Part shown: one piece after another, positions 26,391-35,455 of the stretch
Layout: every line of letters starts with the position of its first letter
Position numbering within the stretch: the stretch's first letter is position 1
Assembly: GCA_035535015.1 (NCBI GenBank)
Contig: DATLQU010000045.1
Coordinates: forward strand, 6,681-70,680
Direction: 5' to 3'
Length of the DNA stretch: 64,000 nucleotides
DNA from: Palsa-661 sp035535015
GTDB taxonomy: Bacteria > Actinomycetota > Acidimicrobiia > Acidimicrobiales > UBA8190
Notes under the pieces: model-generated
Seen by the model: the letters and a program-made list of their open reading frames with translations, nothing else
Databases searched by the model: none
Told to the model about the DNA's origin: nothing
Translations under genes and position numbers: made by a program

Positions 26391-27382
26391 GGAATTACCT
26401 TACGGGGAACGGCATTTTCGGTGGGACCGGGTCCGGCGGACCCGACGGCGTAGACGGCCGCCAGTTCGGAGGCGATCCTCTCCAGGTGCCGGCGGACCTC
26501 GTCGGGGGCGATCACCTCGACCCGGCCCCCGAAACCGGCGATCTGGACGGCGATCTGGCCGGGCGAGTAACTCCGCAACTCGATCTCGAGCCGGCCGTCG
26601 GCCAGCGTCCGGGTCACCTCCATGGGCGTTCCCAGGGCGGCGCGCAGGGTGGGGACGAGGGCGGGATAGGCCCGGAGAGTGGCGGCCGCCGGCACCCGGT
26701 GCTCGTCCAGGGTGGCCAGGGTCGACCGCCAGGCCTCCTCCAGGTCGAAGTCCTCGGGCCGGTCGACGGGGTCCCCGGTCAGAGCCAGCGAGCGGACCCG
26801 GCCGACCCGGAAGGTCCGGAGGCCGGCCTCGGTGTTGGCGATCAGGTACCAGACGGTCCGCTTGGCCACGAGACCCAGGGGCGAGACGGTCCGGTCCGAC
26901 TCGGTGCCGTTGCGGGCTTTGTAGGAGAGCCGGATCTGGACCCCCTCGATCACCGCTTTCTGGAGAGCCTCGAGGTGGGCCGGCGGGGAGGCCGGATGAT
27001 GGTCCCAGCCCGTCGGGTCGACCATCACGGCCGAGGCGGCCGCCTCGGCCTCGGCCCGGAATGTCTCGGGCAGAGCCCGGACCAGTTTCCGCAGCGCCGC
27101 CTTCACCGGGGGGGTGGCGGCCGAGGGACCGGCGATCAGGAAGAGGGTCCGTACCTCGGCACCGGTGAGGCCACTCAGGTCGGTGGTGGCTCCCCCCACG
27201 AGCGACCAGCCCCCACCCCGACCGGCCTGGGAGTAGACGGGGATGCCGGCCATGGCCAGGGCTTCGAGGTCGCGCCGGGCCGTCCGCTCGGAGATCTCGA
27301 GCTCCTCGGCCAGCATGGCCGCCGTCACCTGGCCCCGGGCCTGGAGAAAGAGCAAGGCAGCCACCAGTCGGTCGGCGCGCAT
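26387..27382 (-). CDS. WYL-domain transcriptional regulator
   Basis: A 331-residue regulator with an N-terminal HTH of the HTH_11/DeoR type (RLVAALLFLQARGQVTAAMLAEELEISERTARRDLEAL, about residues 5-45), a WYL domain with VSPLGLVAKRTVWYLIA, and a C-terminal WCX-like part. WYL domains bind small ligands or nucleic acid. The ATG at 27382 fits the usual start of the family. It is divergent from two DinB-fold genes and may control them. Confidence 0.9.
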   Translation of the reverse strand: MRADRLVAALLFLQARGQVTAAMLAEELEISERTARRDLEALAMAGIPVYSQAGRGGGWSLVGGATTDLSGLTGAEVRTLFLIAGPSAATPPVKAALRKLVRALPETFRAEAEAAASAVMVDPTGWDHHPASPPAHLEALQKAVIEGVQIRLSYKARNGTESDRTVSPLGLVAKRTVWYLIANTEAGLRTFRVGRVRSLALTGDPVDRPEDFDLEEAWRSTLATLDEHRVPAAATLRAYPALVPTLRAALGTPMEVTRTLADGRLEIELRSYSPGQIAVQIAGFGGRVEVIAPDEVRRHLERIASELAAVYAVGSAGPGPTENAVPRKVIP

Positions 27383-27495
27383 CGATCCAGTATCGCCCGG
27401 AAACAGGTCAGAGGATGGCCACTTTTGAGGCGCATGATGGAGATCGAGCCCCACGGCCGAACCGAATATCGAACCGGATAGAGGAGAGAGTGGCC

Positions 27496-28065
27496 ATGCC
27501 CATGAACGTTCCCGATGTCATTGACGAGAGGGCCGGATTGCTGGGGTTCTTAGCCCAGCAGCGCTCCGCCCTCTCGATCGCCGCCTACGGCCTGACCGAG
27601 GAGGGGGCCCGGAAGGTCACCACGGGCAGCAGCCTGAGCGTGGGCGGCCTGGTGAAGCACGTGACCGCGGCCGAGCGGAACTGGATCGACAAGGTCCTCG
27701 GCTGCGACGAGTCCGACCCCACCGACTACTCGGCCTACATGGCTGGGTTCCATATGGGGCCCGACGAGACCCTGGCCGATCTGCTCGGGCTCTACCGGGA
27801 GGTCGCCGAGCGGACCGAGGGGGCCATAGCCGGGGTGGCCGATCTGGGCCGGCCCGTGGCGCTGCCGACGGGTGTGCCCTGGTTCCCCGAGTCGGCGTCG
27901 GTCCGTTGGGTCCTTCTGCACCTGATCGAGGAGACGGCCCGCCACGCCGGACATGCCGATGTCATCCGGGAGTCCCTGGACGGAGCGACGGCGGGCTCCC
28001 TGATGGCCGCGGCCGAGGGCTGGGCCCCCACCCCATGGGTGACGCCGTGGGCCCGGCCGTCGTGA
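27496..28065 (+). CDS. DinB superfamily protein, DUF664 type
   Basis: A 189-residue four-helix-bundle protein with the metal-site pattern of the DUF664/mycothiol-dependent group: LVKHVTAAERNWI and HLIEETARHAGHADVIRE, giving three conserved His. Members are putative thiol-dependent, metal-binding enzymes for detoxification. GAGGAGAGAG precedes the ATG at 27496. Its stop overlaps the next start (TGATG), so the two DinB-fold genes form an operon. Confidence 0.88.
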   Translation: MPMNVPDVIDERAGLLGFLAQQRSALSIAAYGLTEEGARKVTTGSSLSVGGLVKHVTAAERNWIDKVLGCDESDPTDYSAYMAGFHMGPDETLADLLGLYREVAERTEGAIAGVADLGRPVALPTGVPWFPESASVRWVLLHLIEETARHAGHADVIRESLDGATAGSLMAAAEGWAPTPWVTPWARPS

Positions 28066-28655
28066 TGGACGAACCGCAGGTCTTCGAACTGGCCGACCGG
28101 ACGCTCGAGGCCGTGGTGGCCCGGATCTCCGACGACCAGTGGGACATGACCGTGCCCGCCAACTTCGCCCGCCGCCCGAGCGACGTCCTACCGACCCTGC
28201 GCCAGGTCATCGGCTACCACGCCTACGACGACGCCTGGGTGCCGGACATGCTGGCGGGCCGGACCATGGACGAGGCGGGCGCCGACACATTCGACGGCGA
28301 CCTGCTGGGAGCCGATCCGCGGGCCGCCTTCGCCGCCATCGTCGAGAAGGCCTGCGCCGCCGCCCGGGAGGTCAGCGACCTGCAGGCCACTGTGCACTGC
28401 TCCTTCGGCGATTACACGGTCCGGGAGTACTTCTGGCAGATCAACCGCTTCCGGGGACTGCGGGCCCATGACATCGCCCGGGTCATCGGTGTCGAATCCG
28501 GGCTCTCCGATCCGCTGGTCCAGGGCCTCTGGGACGAGATCAGCCCCCACGCCGAGCAGTGGCGGGCCATCGGCGTCTTCCCGGCCGCCGTGGCCGTGGC
28601 GGCCGAGGCTCCTTTGCTCGACCGGCTGCTCGGCCTGACGGGCAGGACGCCGTAG
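28065..28655 (+). CDS. TIGR03086-type metal-binding protein (DinB fold)
   Basis: A 196-residue protein resembling the TIGR03086 group of mycothiol-maleylpyruvate-isomerase-like proteins (QVIGYHAYDDAWVPDML; DYTVREYFWQINRFRGLRAHDIARVIG). His residues in GYHAYDD and RAHDIA are candidate metal ligands. The start ATG overlaps the DUF664 stop codon by one base, so translation is probably coupled. The substrate is unknown. Confidence 0.82.
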   Translation: MDEPQVFELADRTLEAVVARISDDQWDMTVPANFARRPSDVLPTLRQVIGYHAYDDAWVPDMLAGRTMDEAGADTFDGDLLGADPRAAFAAIVEKACAAAREVSDLQATVHCSFGDYTVREYFWQINRFRGLRAHDIARVIGVESGLSDPLVQGLWDEISPHAEQWRAIGVFPAAVAVAAEAPLLDRLLGLTGRTP

Positions 28656-28875
28656 GCGGCAGTCCGGTTACCTCCAGTTCCCGTTGCCATCGGGCGATGG
28701 AGGGGTGACGACCGCTGTCGTCACCGATGCGGGCTCGGACGAGCGCCGGGCTCAGGCGGGAATGACGCCGTGGGGCACGAGGGTGGTCGGGGCCAGGGTC
28801 CCGGACGGAACTGGAGCCTGCGACGGGAACGGTCCCGGGCCTTCACCATCATGCTGGTGCTGTCGCTGGCGGCGG

Positions 28876-29019
28876 CAACTCGACCTGCTTCGTGACCTGG
28901 GCTGTTTCACCGGGCAGAGATACTTCCTGTCCCGGCCGGCCCCGGCCGCCGACATCGAGGCGCTGATGGCGGCGGGCGGATTGCTCGACGTCACGGAATC
29001 GACGTCACGGAGGCCGTGA
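28876..29019 (+). pseudogene. Remnant of an EAL domain C-terminus
   Basis: The short stretch LLRDLGCFTGQRYFLSRPAP resembles the end of EAL phosphodiesterase domains (LGCxxGQGYLFSRPxP). Nothing of the catalytic core precedes it; the upstream frame is low-complexity. It is most simply a decayed fragment. Confidence 0.55.
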
Positions 29020-29031
29020 TCTGATGGTGCC

Positions 29032-29619
29032 GTGCCCGGCCCATCGACATGGACCCCGCTGCTGCGCCGCGGGGTTCTCCTCGAAGCCGTCACCCTGGGC
29101 TGGAACGTCGCCGGCATCGTCGTGCTCACCATCACCGCCCTGGCGGCCCGCTCGGTGGCGCTGGCCGGATTCGGTCTCGATTCGCTGATCGAGATCGGGG
29201 CGAGCACCGTGGTGATCTGGGAGCTCTCGGGCACCGGCGTCCGCCGCCAAGCCCTGGCCCTGCGGATCATCGGCGGCGCCTTCGTCGTTCTCGCCCTCTA
29301 CCTCGCCGTCCAGTCCACACTCGTCCTCGTGGCCCGGTACCACCCGCACCACAGTCAGCTCGGCATCGCCTGGACAAGCGCCACCGCCGTGGTGATGTTC
29401 CTCCTTGCCGCCGGCAAGCGCACCACCGGCCGTCAACTCGGGAACCCGGTGCTCGAGACCGAAGGACGGGTGACCTTCGTCGACGGCCTGCTGGCCACGG
29501 CCGTGCTCGTCGGGTTGGTACTCAACAGCTGGCGGGGATGGTGGTGGGCCGACCCGCTGGCCGGGTACGTGATCCTGGTCTACGGCGTCAAAGAGGGGTG
29601 GGCGGCGCTGCGTCGTTGA
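29032..29619 (+). CDS. Cation-efflux (CDF-like) membrane protein
   Basis: A 195-residue protein with five or six hydrophobic segments. AGFGLDSLIEIGAST and ETEGRVTFVDGLLATAVL resemble the transmembrane part of cation diffusion facilitators, including the Asp-containing helix 2 and 5 motifs. There is no C-terminal cytosolic domain, so it is a short form. The start is a GTG. Its 3' end overlaps the end of the convergent cinA gene by 32 bases. Confidence 0.75.
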   Translation: MPGPSTWTPLLRRGVLLEAVTLGWNVAGIVVLTITALAARSVALAGFGLDSLIEIGASTVVIWELSGTGVRRQALALRIIGGAFVVLALYLAVQSTLVLVARYHPHHSQLGIAWTSATAVVMFLLAAGKRTTGRQLGNPVLETEGRVTFVDGLLATAVLVGLVLNSWRGWWWADPLAGYVILVYGVKEGWAALRR

Positions 29620-30859
29620 CGAGGCGGCGGCGCAGGAGGTCCAGAGCGGAGATGTTGGCATACTGGCGGACGCGGTCGCGGTCTCCGGGCAGATGGGCCT
29701 CGAGCGACTCCGTGTCGACACCGGGACGGGCCAGGCCCACGAAGACCGTCCCCGGCGGCTGGTCCTCCTGGGTATCGGGACCGGCCACGCCGGTGAGGGC
29801 CAGACCCACGTCGGCGCCGAGCACCCGGCGGGCCCCGTCGGCCATGGCCCGGGCCGCCTCGGCGGACACCACCGCACCGGAGGGCACGCCGAGCACGTCG
29901 AACTTGACGTCACTGGCGTAGGAGACGATCGAGCCGCGGAACCAGTCCGACGCACCGGGAACGGCCACGAGCCGCGAGGCCACGAGACCTCCGGTGAGCG
30001 ATTCGGCCAGCCCCAGGGTGAGCCCCCTGTGCTTCAGCAGACCGGCCACCACCGACTCCATGGTGTCGTCGTCGACGCCGAAGGTGGCCTCCCCCACCAC
30101 GGCTCTGACCTGTTGCTCCTCGGCCCGCAAGAGTGCCTCGGCGGCGGCGGTGTCGGCCGCCTTGGCCGTGATCCGGACCTTGATCCCCTCGATGCCACTG
30201 GCCAGGAAGGCGATGGTGGGGTTGCCGCCGGCGGCGTCGAGGGCGTCGATCCGGGGGGCGAGGAGCTCGGCCAGCCCCGACTCGCTCATCCCCCAGGTCC
30301 GGACCACCCGGCTGACGATCACGGCCGTGTCTCCCTGTTCGGCCATCCGGCGGCGCAGGTCGGGAAGGACGGCGCGGCTGAACATCTCGTACATCTCGTA
30401 CGGCACACCGGGCAGGGCGTAGATCACCTTGTGGCCGACGGGGCAGATCAGTCCCGGAGCGGTGCCCAGCATCTGGACGATCGGGGTGGCCCGCTCGGGG
30501 ACGTCGGCCTGACGGCCGTTGCTCTCGGGCATGGTCCGGCCGCGCGTCGAGAACATCTCCCCGATCCGCGCCACGATGGCCGGGTCCCGGACGAGAGCCA
30601 CGTTCATGACCTCGGCGATGGCGTCGCGGGTGATGTCGTCGTGGGTGGGGCCGAGGCCGCCACAGACGACCACGCCGTCACTGCGGGCGAGGGCCGTCCG
30701 AAGGGCCAGGACGATCCGCTCCAGGTTGTCCCCCACGGCTTGATGGAAATGGGAGTCGACACCGCCGAGGGCCAGCTGTTCGCCCAACCAGGCCGAGTTG
30801 GTGTCGGCGATCTGGCCGAGAAGCAGCTCCGTGCCGACGGCCACGACCTCGATCCGCAT
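29588..30859 (-). CDS. cinA: CinA family protein (NMN deamidase / nucleotide-binding)
   Basis: A 423-residue two-domain CinA. The N-terminal MoCF-like domain starts MRIEVVAVGTELLLGQIADT and has VVVCGGLGPTHDDITRDA. The C-terminal CinA domain has LGLAESLTGGLVASRL and VGLALTGVAGPD. The family combines ADP-ribose pyrophosphatase and nicotinamide-mononucleotide amidohydrolase activities in pyridine-nucleotide recycling. The ATG overlaps the pgsA stop by one base, so it belongs to the rimO-pgsA-cinA operon. Confidence 0.95.
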   Translation of the reverse strand: MRIEVVAVGTELLLGQIADTNSAWLGEQLALGGVDSHFHQAVGDNLERIVLALRTALARSDGVVVCGGLGPTHDDITRDAIAEVMNVALVRDPAIVARIGEMFSTRGRTMPESNGRQADVPERATPIVQMLGTAPGLICPVGHKVIYALPGVPYEMYEMFSRAVLPDLRRRMAEQGDTAVIVSRVVRTWGMSESGLAELLAPRIDALDAAGGNPTIAFLASGIEGIKVRITAKAADTAAAEALLRAEEQQVRAVVGEATFGVDDDTMESVVAGLLKHRGLTLGLAESLTGGLVASRLVAVPGASDWFRGSIVSYASDVKFDVLGVPSGAVVSAEAARAMADGARRVLGADVGLALTGVAGPDTQEDQPPGTVFVGLARPGVDTESLEAHLPGDRDRVRQYANISALDLLRRRLVNDAAPPTPL

Positions 30860-31524
30860 CAGGCGGCCTCCCGGAGGCCGGCGGCCCTCCGGCCGTCGAC
30901 GAGGTACTGCATACCGGTGCCGAGAGTCATGGCCACGGCCACCCAGATGGCCATGCTGAGGACGTATCCGTGCCGGGTCACAGGCGGGGTGAGGGCGAGC
31001 AGGATGGCGATCCCCTGGACGAGGGTCTTGATCTTGGCCGAATTCCGAGCCGGGATGGAGATGCCCCGACGGCCGGCCAGGGACCGGTAGACGCTCATAC
31101 CCACCTCGCGCGCCGCGATCAGGCCGACAGGGACCCAGGAGAACTCGGCCTTGGCGGCCAGCACGAAGAGCAGGCTGAGCACGACGGCCTTGTCGGCCAG
31201 CGGATCGAGGAACGCCCCCGACCGGGTGGTGCCCTGACGGCGGGCCAACCATCCGTCCACCCCGTCGGTGGCGCCGATGGTGAAGGCCACGGCGAACGGC
31301 CACCAACCGGCGCCGTGCATGGCCACCATGACCACCACCACCGGGGTGGCCAGCAACCGGGCCACGGTGATCACGTTGGCCGGCGTCATCAGCGCCGAAG
31401 GTCCGAAGGTGTACTGCCGTACCCGGTCACCGAGCGGTGCCACCGGAGCTGCCGGTGGTTGGGTTGTCTGAGGCTGTTTCTCACCGGGCACGTCGAACAC
31501 CGGCGCCGCGCCCGGACCGCTCAC
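30859..31524 (-). CDS. pgsA: CDP-diacylglycerol-glycerol-3-phosphate phosphatidyltransferase
   Basis: A 221-residue integral-membrane CDP-alcohol phosphatidyltransferase that makes phosphatidylglycerol phosphate. The complete catalytic signature is present: DGVDGWLARRQGTTRSGAFL followed by DPLADK. The NVITVARLLATP start of the fold is preceded by a ~45-residue Pro/Gln-rich cytosolic extension. The GTG start overlaps the rimO stop as GTGA. Confidence 0.93.
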   Translation of the reverse strand: MSGPGAAPVFDVPGEKQPQTTQPPAAPVAPLGDRVRQYTFGPSALMTPANVITVARLLATPVVVVMVAMHGAGWWPFAVAFTIGATDGVDGWLARRQGTTRSGAFLDPLADKAVVLSLLFVLAAKAEFSWVPVGLIAAREVGMSVYRSLAGRRGISIPARNSAKIKTLVQGIAILLALTPPVTRHGYVLSMAIWVAVAMTLGTGMQYLVDGRRAAGLREAA

Positions 31525-32846
31525 CGGTCGACGGCCACGGCGGCCCCGACAACGATGTCGGCCCCGACCGGCACATCGGCCCCGACCGGCACATCGGCCC
31601 AGAGATCGGGACCCGCCGCGTCGGTGGCGACCAAGTCGAGCAGCCGGCCGGGCTCGAGGTCCGTCGGCACATGGATGATGCCGTCGATCTCGGGCGCCTC
31701 GCGATGCGAACGACCCACGCCGGCAGAGTCGACGAGGACGTGCATGGTCTTCCCCACCAGGGTGGCCCGACGAACGGCGGTGATCCGGTCCTGCAGCTCC
31801 GAGCACTCGCGCAACCGCTCGAGGGCCAGCGCGGCGGGCACGGGGTCGGGGAGCCCGGCGGCGTAGGTCCCGGGTTCCTCGGAGAAGGTGAAGAAGCCGG
31901 CCCAGTCGAGCTGCGCCTCCTCCAGAAAGCCGAGCAAGGCGTCGTGGTCCTCCTCGGTCTCCCCGGGGTAGCCCAGGATGAACGAGGAACGCAGCCCGGC
32001 GTCGGGGGCGGCCGCCCGGATCTTGGCGATCCGGTCCAGGAACTTCTCACCGTCACCCCAACGCCGCATCCGCTCGACCAAGGGCCGAGAGACATGCTGA
32101 AGCGAAAGGTCGAAGTAGGGCACACCGGTGTCCACGATGGTCTCGACCAACTCGTTGTCGAGCGCCGACGGATACAGATAGAGGAGCCTCACCCGCTCGA
32201 CCCGGTCGGCCACAGCCCGGATCAGCTCGACGATGGGCCGGGGGGTTCCTTTCGGCCGCGCCACCCGTTCGGGTGCGGTGCGGTCGAGCCCGTACGACGC
32301 CAGGTCCTGGGCGACGAGCACGATCTCGCGCACGGCGTCGCCCAGGGCGTCGACCTCGTCGAGAAGGACGTCGGTGGGCCGCGACCGCTGCTTGCCCCGG
32401 AACGAGGGGATGGCGCAGAAGCCGCAGCGCCGGTCACAGCCCTCGGCCACCTTTATATAGGCCCACGGTGCGGTCGCCGCCGGCCGGGGCAGGTTGAGCA
32501 GGTCGAAGGAGTTGCGCCGCCGCAGGGTGACGGGCACCCCGAAGCCGGCCACCAGGTCCACCTCGGGCAGGGAGTCGGACAACTCGGAGCCGTAGCGCTC
32601 GGCCAGGCATCCGGTCACCACCAGCCGGGAGCCGGCCCGGCGGCTGTCGGCCAATTCCAAGATGGTATCGATGGACTCCTGCCGGGCCGCCTCGATGAAG
32701 GCGCAGGTGTTCACGACGACCAGGTCGGCGTTCTCCGGTCCGTCGGCCTCTTCGTAGCCGTCGGCCAACAGGGTGCCGACGAGTTTGTCGGAGTCGACCT
32801 GGTTCTTCGGACAGCCCAGGGTCTCCAACCAGTAGCTTTCGGGCAC
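31521..32846 (-). CDS. rimO: Ribosomal protein S12 methylthiotransferase
   Basis: A 441-residue radical-SAM methylthiotransferase that modifies an Asp of ribosomal protein S12. The N-terminal UPF0004 domain has C12 (LGCPKNQVDSD), C48 (VNTCAF) and C80 (VTGCLAERY). The radical-SAM cluster motif is CDRRCGFC (137-144). A C-terminal TRAM domain follows. The LGCPKNQVDSD opening separates RimO from MiaB. The start is a GTG, and the gene is first in an operon with pgsA and cinA. Confidence 0.96.
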   Translation of the reverse strand: MPESYWLETLGCPKNQVDSDKLVGTLLADGYEEADGPENADLVVVNTCAFIEAARQESIDTILELADSRRAGSRLVVTGCLAERYGSELSDSLPEVDLVAGFGVPVTLRRRNSFDLLNLPRPAATAPWAYIKVAEGCDRRCGFCAIPSFRGKQRSRPTDVLLDEVDALGDAVREIVLVAQDLASYGLDRTAPERVARPKGTPRPIVELIRAVADRVERVRLLYLYPSALDNELVETIVDTGVPYFDLSLQHVSRPLVERMRRWGDGEKFLDRIAKIRAAAPDAGLRSSFILGYPGETEEDHDALLGFLEEAQLDWAGFFTFSEEPGTYAAGLPDPVPAALALERLRECSELQDRITAVRRATLVGKTMHVLVDSAGVGRSHREAPEIDGIIHVPTDLEPGRLLDLVATDAAGPDLWADVPVGADVPVGADIVVGAAVAVDR

Positions 32847-32918
32847 CGGACCAATCTACCGGGGCCCCAACGACCACCCCCCGACAGGCGCCGACGGCGC
32901 CCCGCGGAGGCTCAAACT

Positions 32919-33010
32919 TGGCGGAGAGGGAGGGATTTGAACCCTCGGACCCAGTTTCCCAGGTCAACTCATTAGCAGTGAGTCCGATTCGGCCGCTCTC
33001 GCACCTCTCC
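32919..33010 (-). tRNA. tRNA-Ser(GCT)
   Basis: A 92-base gene with encoded CCA. The acceptor arms GGAGAGG and CCTCTCC pair, the anticodon loop in ACTCACTGCTAATGAGT gives GCT, there is a long variable arm as in class II tRNAs, and the T-arm is GAGGGTTCAAATCCCTC. The integrase gene of a mobile element begins beside its 5' end. Confidence 0.97.
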
Positions 33011-33020
33011 AGGTGACTGA

Positions 33021-33041
33021 TGCCTATATCGTGCCTATATT
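33021..33041. promoter_or_regulatory. Overlapping divergent -10 elements for tRNA-Ser and integrase
   Basis: TGCCTATAT occurs twice, 11 bases apart (33021 and 33032). On the plus strand TATATT (33036-33041) sits 7 bases before the integrase GTG. On the minus strand TATAGG lies 13-18 bases before the tRNA 5' end. This is inferred from position and A/T content. Confidence 0.4.
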
Positions 33042-33048
33042 TTCCGTT

Positions 33049-34245
33049 GTGGCCAACTCGAATTACAAGCGCGATACAGATCGGCGTCGACCAAAGGGTA
33101 CTGGATCGGTCCAGGAATTGGCGCCGGGTAAGTACCGGCTCCGGGTCTTCGTCGGTACCGACCCGGTGACCGGCTCGCCCCGTCAGATCACGCGGGTGGT
33201 CCGGGCAAAGACCCAGCGTCAGGCCCAGAAGCTCCTCGACATGCTGCGAGAGGAGGTCGCCGTCGTCGATCCCACCGGGAGCACGGCCACCGTCCGCACC
33301 GTCGTCGAGGAGTGGCTGGCGCACTCCGAGGTGCGGGGCCGGGCACCGAAGACCCTCCACGAGGCGCGTCGGTCGGCCGAGACCGTCATCTTCCCGGCCC
33401 TGGGGGAGGTCCCTCTGCGGGATCTGAGCGCCCGCCACCTCGACGAGCTCTACCGCCGGCTGGCGACCGGCGAGGGACGGGCCCGTCCGCTCAAGGCGAC
33501 CAGCATCCGGCGCCACCATGCCGTCCTGTCGGCCGCCCTGGGCCAGGCGGTACGCTGGGGCTGGCTGGACCACAACCCAGCCGCCCGGGCACAGCCCCCG
33601 GAGTTGGGCCAGGCGAACCTCCGGGTGCCGACACCGGACGAGGTTCGGGCCCTCGTAGCTGGTGCCCAGGCGGACAACGAGCGATGGGGAACGCTGGTGG
33701 CGTTAGCGGTGCTGACCGGCGCCCGGCGAGGCGAGCTGTGCGCCCTGCGCTGGCCCGACGTCGAGGGAACGACGATCTGGTTCCGCCGTTCCCTCTACCG
33801 GGCGGGGGATGCTCGTGGTGAGAAAACCACGAAGGGTGGGCGTGAGCGTCGTGTGACCATTGCAGGCCCGGGTGTCGAGCTCCTGGGTCAGTGGAGAGCC
33901 CGCTGCGAGGACCGAGCGGCCGAAGCCGGTGTCGAGCTGGTGGCCGACGCCTTCGTCGTCTCGCCCTTTCCCGACGGAAGCCGGCCGGTCAATCCCGACA
34001 GCTTCTCCGCTGCCATCCACAGGCTGTGCCGGGAGCTCGAGATGTCCCACGTCCATCTCCACTCCCTCCGCCACTTCGCCGCCACCGAGATGCTGGCGGC
34101 GGGCATCGACGCCCGCAACGCCGCCGACGTGCTGGGCCACGCCAATCCCTCCCTGACCCTCAGCGTCTACGCCCACGCCAGCGCCGACCGCCAACAGCGG
34201 GCCGCCGAGGTCCTTGGTCGCGTGCTCCTTGCCGGTTCGCCGTGA
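33049..34245 (+). CDS. Tyrosine integrase of a tRNA-Ser-associated element
   Basis: About 398 residues. The N-terminal AP2-like arm domain (GTGSVQELAPGKYRLRVFVG), a SAM-like core-binding domain and a catalytic domain are visible. Catalytic residues are Arg in LTGARRGELCALRW, His-x-x-Arg in HLHSLRHFAATEML, and His/Tyr in LGHANPSLTLSVYAH. It should integrate and excise the neighbouring element. I chose the GTG at 33049 because a -10-like TATATT lies directly before it, suggesting a leaderless mRNA; a GTG at 33013 is possible. Confidence 0.92.
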   Translation: MANSNYKRDTDRRRPKGTGSVQELAPGKYRLRVFVGTDPVTGSPRQITRVVRAKTQRQAQKLLDMLREEVAVVDPTGSTATVRTVVEEWLAHSEVRGRAPKTLHEARRSAETVIFPALGEVPLRDLSARHLDELYRRLATGEGRARPLKATSIRRHHAVLSAALGQAVRWGWLDHNPAARAQPPELGQANLRVPTPDEVRALVAGAQADNERWGTLVALAVLTGARRGELCALRWPDVEGTTIWFRRSLYRAGDARGEKTTKGGRERRVTIAGPGVELLGQWRARCEDRAAEAGVELVADAFVVSPFPDGSRPVNPDSFSAAIHRLCRELEMSHVHLHSLRHFAATEMLAAGIDARNAADVLGHANPSLTLSVYAHASADRQQRAAEVLGRVLLAGSP

Positions 34246-34296
34246 GCGCCCGGCAGGTCCCACGGTGTTTGGGCTAATAGCCAGATTGGGATTTTC

Positions 34297-34331
34297 ACAA
34301 ACTAACTGAAATTACAAACTAAATGTAGTAT
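34297..34331 (+). promoter_or_regulatory. Direct repeats and -10 before the AbiE-like operon
   Basis: ACAAACTAA occurs at 34297 and 34314 (17-base period), followed by TAGTAT at 34326, 11 bases before the GTG. The A/T-rich patch differs sharply from its surroundings. The repeats could bind the antitoxin for autoregulation. Confidence 0.5.
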
Positions 34332-34342
34332 CGTCGCAGTTC

Positions 34343-35455
34343 GTGACGTCGACAAACGAGGCTATTCCACCAAACAATCTGGTCGATGAGGCAATCGGGT
34401 TCCTGTCGACCGTGCTGCCTGCCGACTGGAAGGTCGAACGGCAGAACCGGACATCACAGCAGACCGGACGCGCCGTCGACGGGTTCCTCAACATCATCGC
34501 TCCGGGAGGTGTGGCGGGGTCGTTCTACGCCCAGTCCGGCACCTCCATGAACCCCCGGGACGTCCAGCAACTTGTGAACGGTCCGACCCTGGCTCTCCAG
34601 ACACAGGGGACCATCCTGCTGGCCATCGCCCCCTGGCTCTCGGAGGCGAGCCAGAAGCTCCTGACCGAGGCGGGCTGGAGCTACGTCGATCTCACCGGCA
34701 ACGTCCGCATCAGCGTCAGCAACCCACCCCTGTTCGTTCATCTCCAGGGCGCGAAACGCGATCCTGCACCCAGGGCACGAGGCACCCTCCGTCTCGGGGG
34801 TGCCCGCACGGGACGGCTGCTCCGGTTCCTGTGTGATGTCCGCCCTCCCTACGGTGTCCGTGAAGTGGCAGCGGCGACCGGCCTCAACCAGGGTTGGGTG
34901 TCGGAGATCCTCAAGACGCTCTACAACCAGGGACTCGTCGACAAGTCAGGGCCGCGAGGTGCGATCAACGCTGCCGATCCACCGGGGATCATTCGGCGGT
35001 GGGCCGAGACCTACGACCTCTTTCGTGCGAACGACAGCCAGTCCTTCATCGCTCCCGACGGTGCGCGTCGCTGCTTGGAGGAGCTCGTGGAGATGGGCGA
35101 CGCTGCTCCACGTTGGGAACTGACGGGCTCGTTCGCGGCGGTTACCTATTCCCCTGTGGCCGCGCCGAGGCTTCTGGCGATCTACACCGAAGATCGGCCG
35201 GATCTGGCCCGCCGGCTCAGGCTCCTTCCGGCCGATACGGGAGCCGACGTCGTGCTCCTGTCGCCCTTCGACGCTGTCGTGAGAGACCGCTCCACCGTCC
35301 GAAATGGGATATCCACCGTGGCCCCCTCACAGCTCGCCGTCGACTGCCTGACCGGGAACGGTCGTATGCCGGCCGAGGGTGACGCGATCCTGGCTTGGAT
35401 GACAGAGCACGAGACGGAGTGGCGCATTCCCTCCATAAAGGACTATCTCCAGTGA
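34343..35455 (+). CDS. AbiEi-like type IV antitoxin
   Basis: A 370-residue protein. Residues about 1-135 look like a degenerate restriction-endonuclease-like region (TILLAIAPWLSEASQKLL; SYVDLTGNVRI) that is common in long AbiEi family proteins. A winged helix follows at about 155-205 (YGVREVAAATGLNQGWVSEI), then a C-terminal domain. AbiEi proteins repress their operon and counter the nucleotidyltransferase AbiEii. The GTG start, upstream direct repeats and the GTGA overlap with the next gene support a toxin-antitoxin operon. Confidence 0.78.
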   Translation: MTSTNEAIPPNNLVDEAIGFLSTVLPADWKVERQNRTSQQTGRAVDGFLNIIAPGGVAGSFYAQSGTSMNPRDVQQLVNGPTLALQTQGTILLAIAPWLSEASQKLLTEAGWSYVDLTGNVRISVSNPPLFVHLQGAKRDPAPRARGTLRLGGARTGRLLRFLCDVRPPYGVREVAAATGLNQGWVSEILKTLYNQGLVDKSGPRGAINAADPPGIIRRWAETYDLFRANDSQSFIAPDGARRCLEELVEMGDAAPRWELTGSFAAVTYSPVAAPRLLAIYTEDRPDLARRLRLLPADTGADVVLLSPFDAVVRDRSTVRNGISTVAPSQLAVDCLTGNGRMPAEGDAILAWMTEHETEWRIPSIKDYLQ

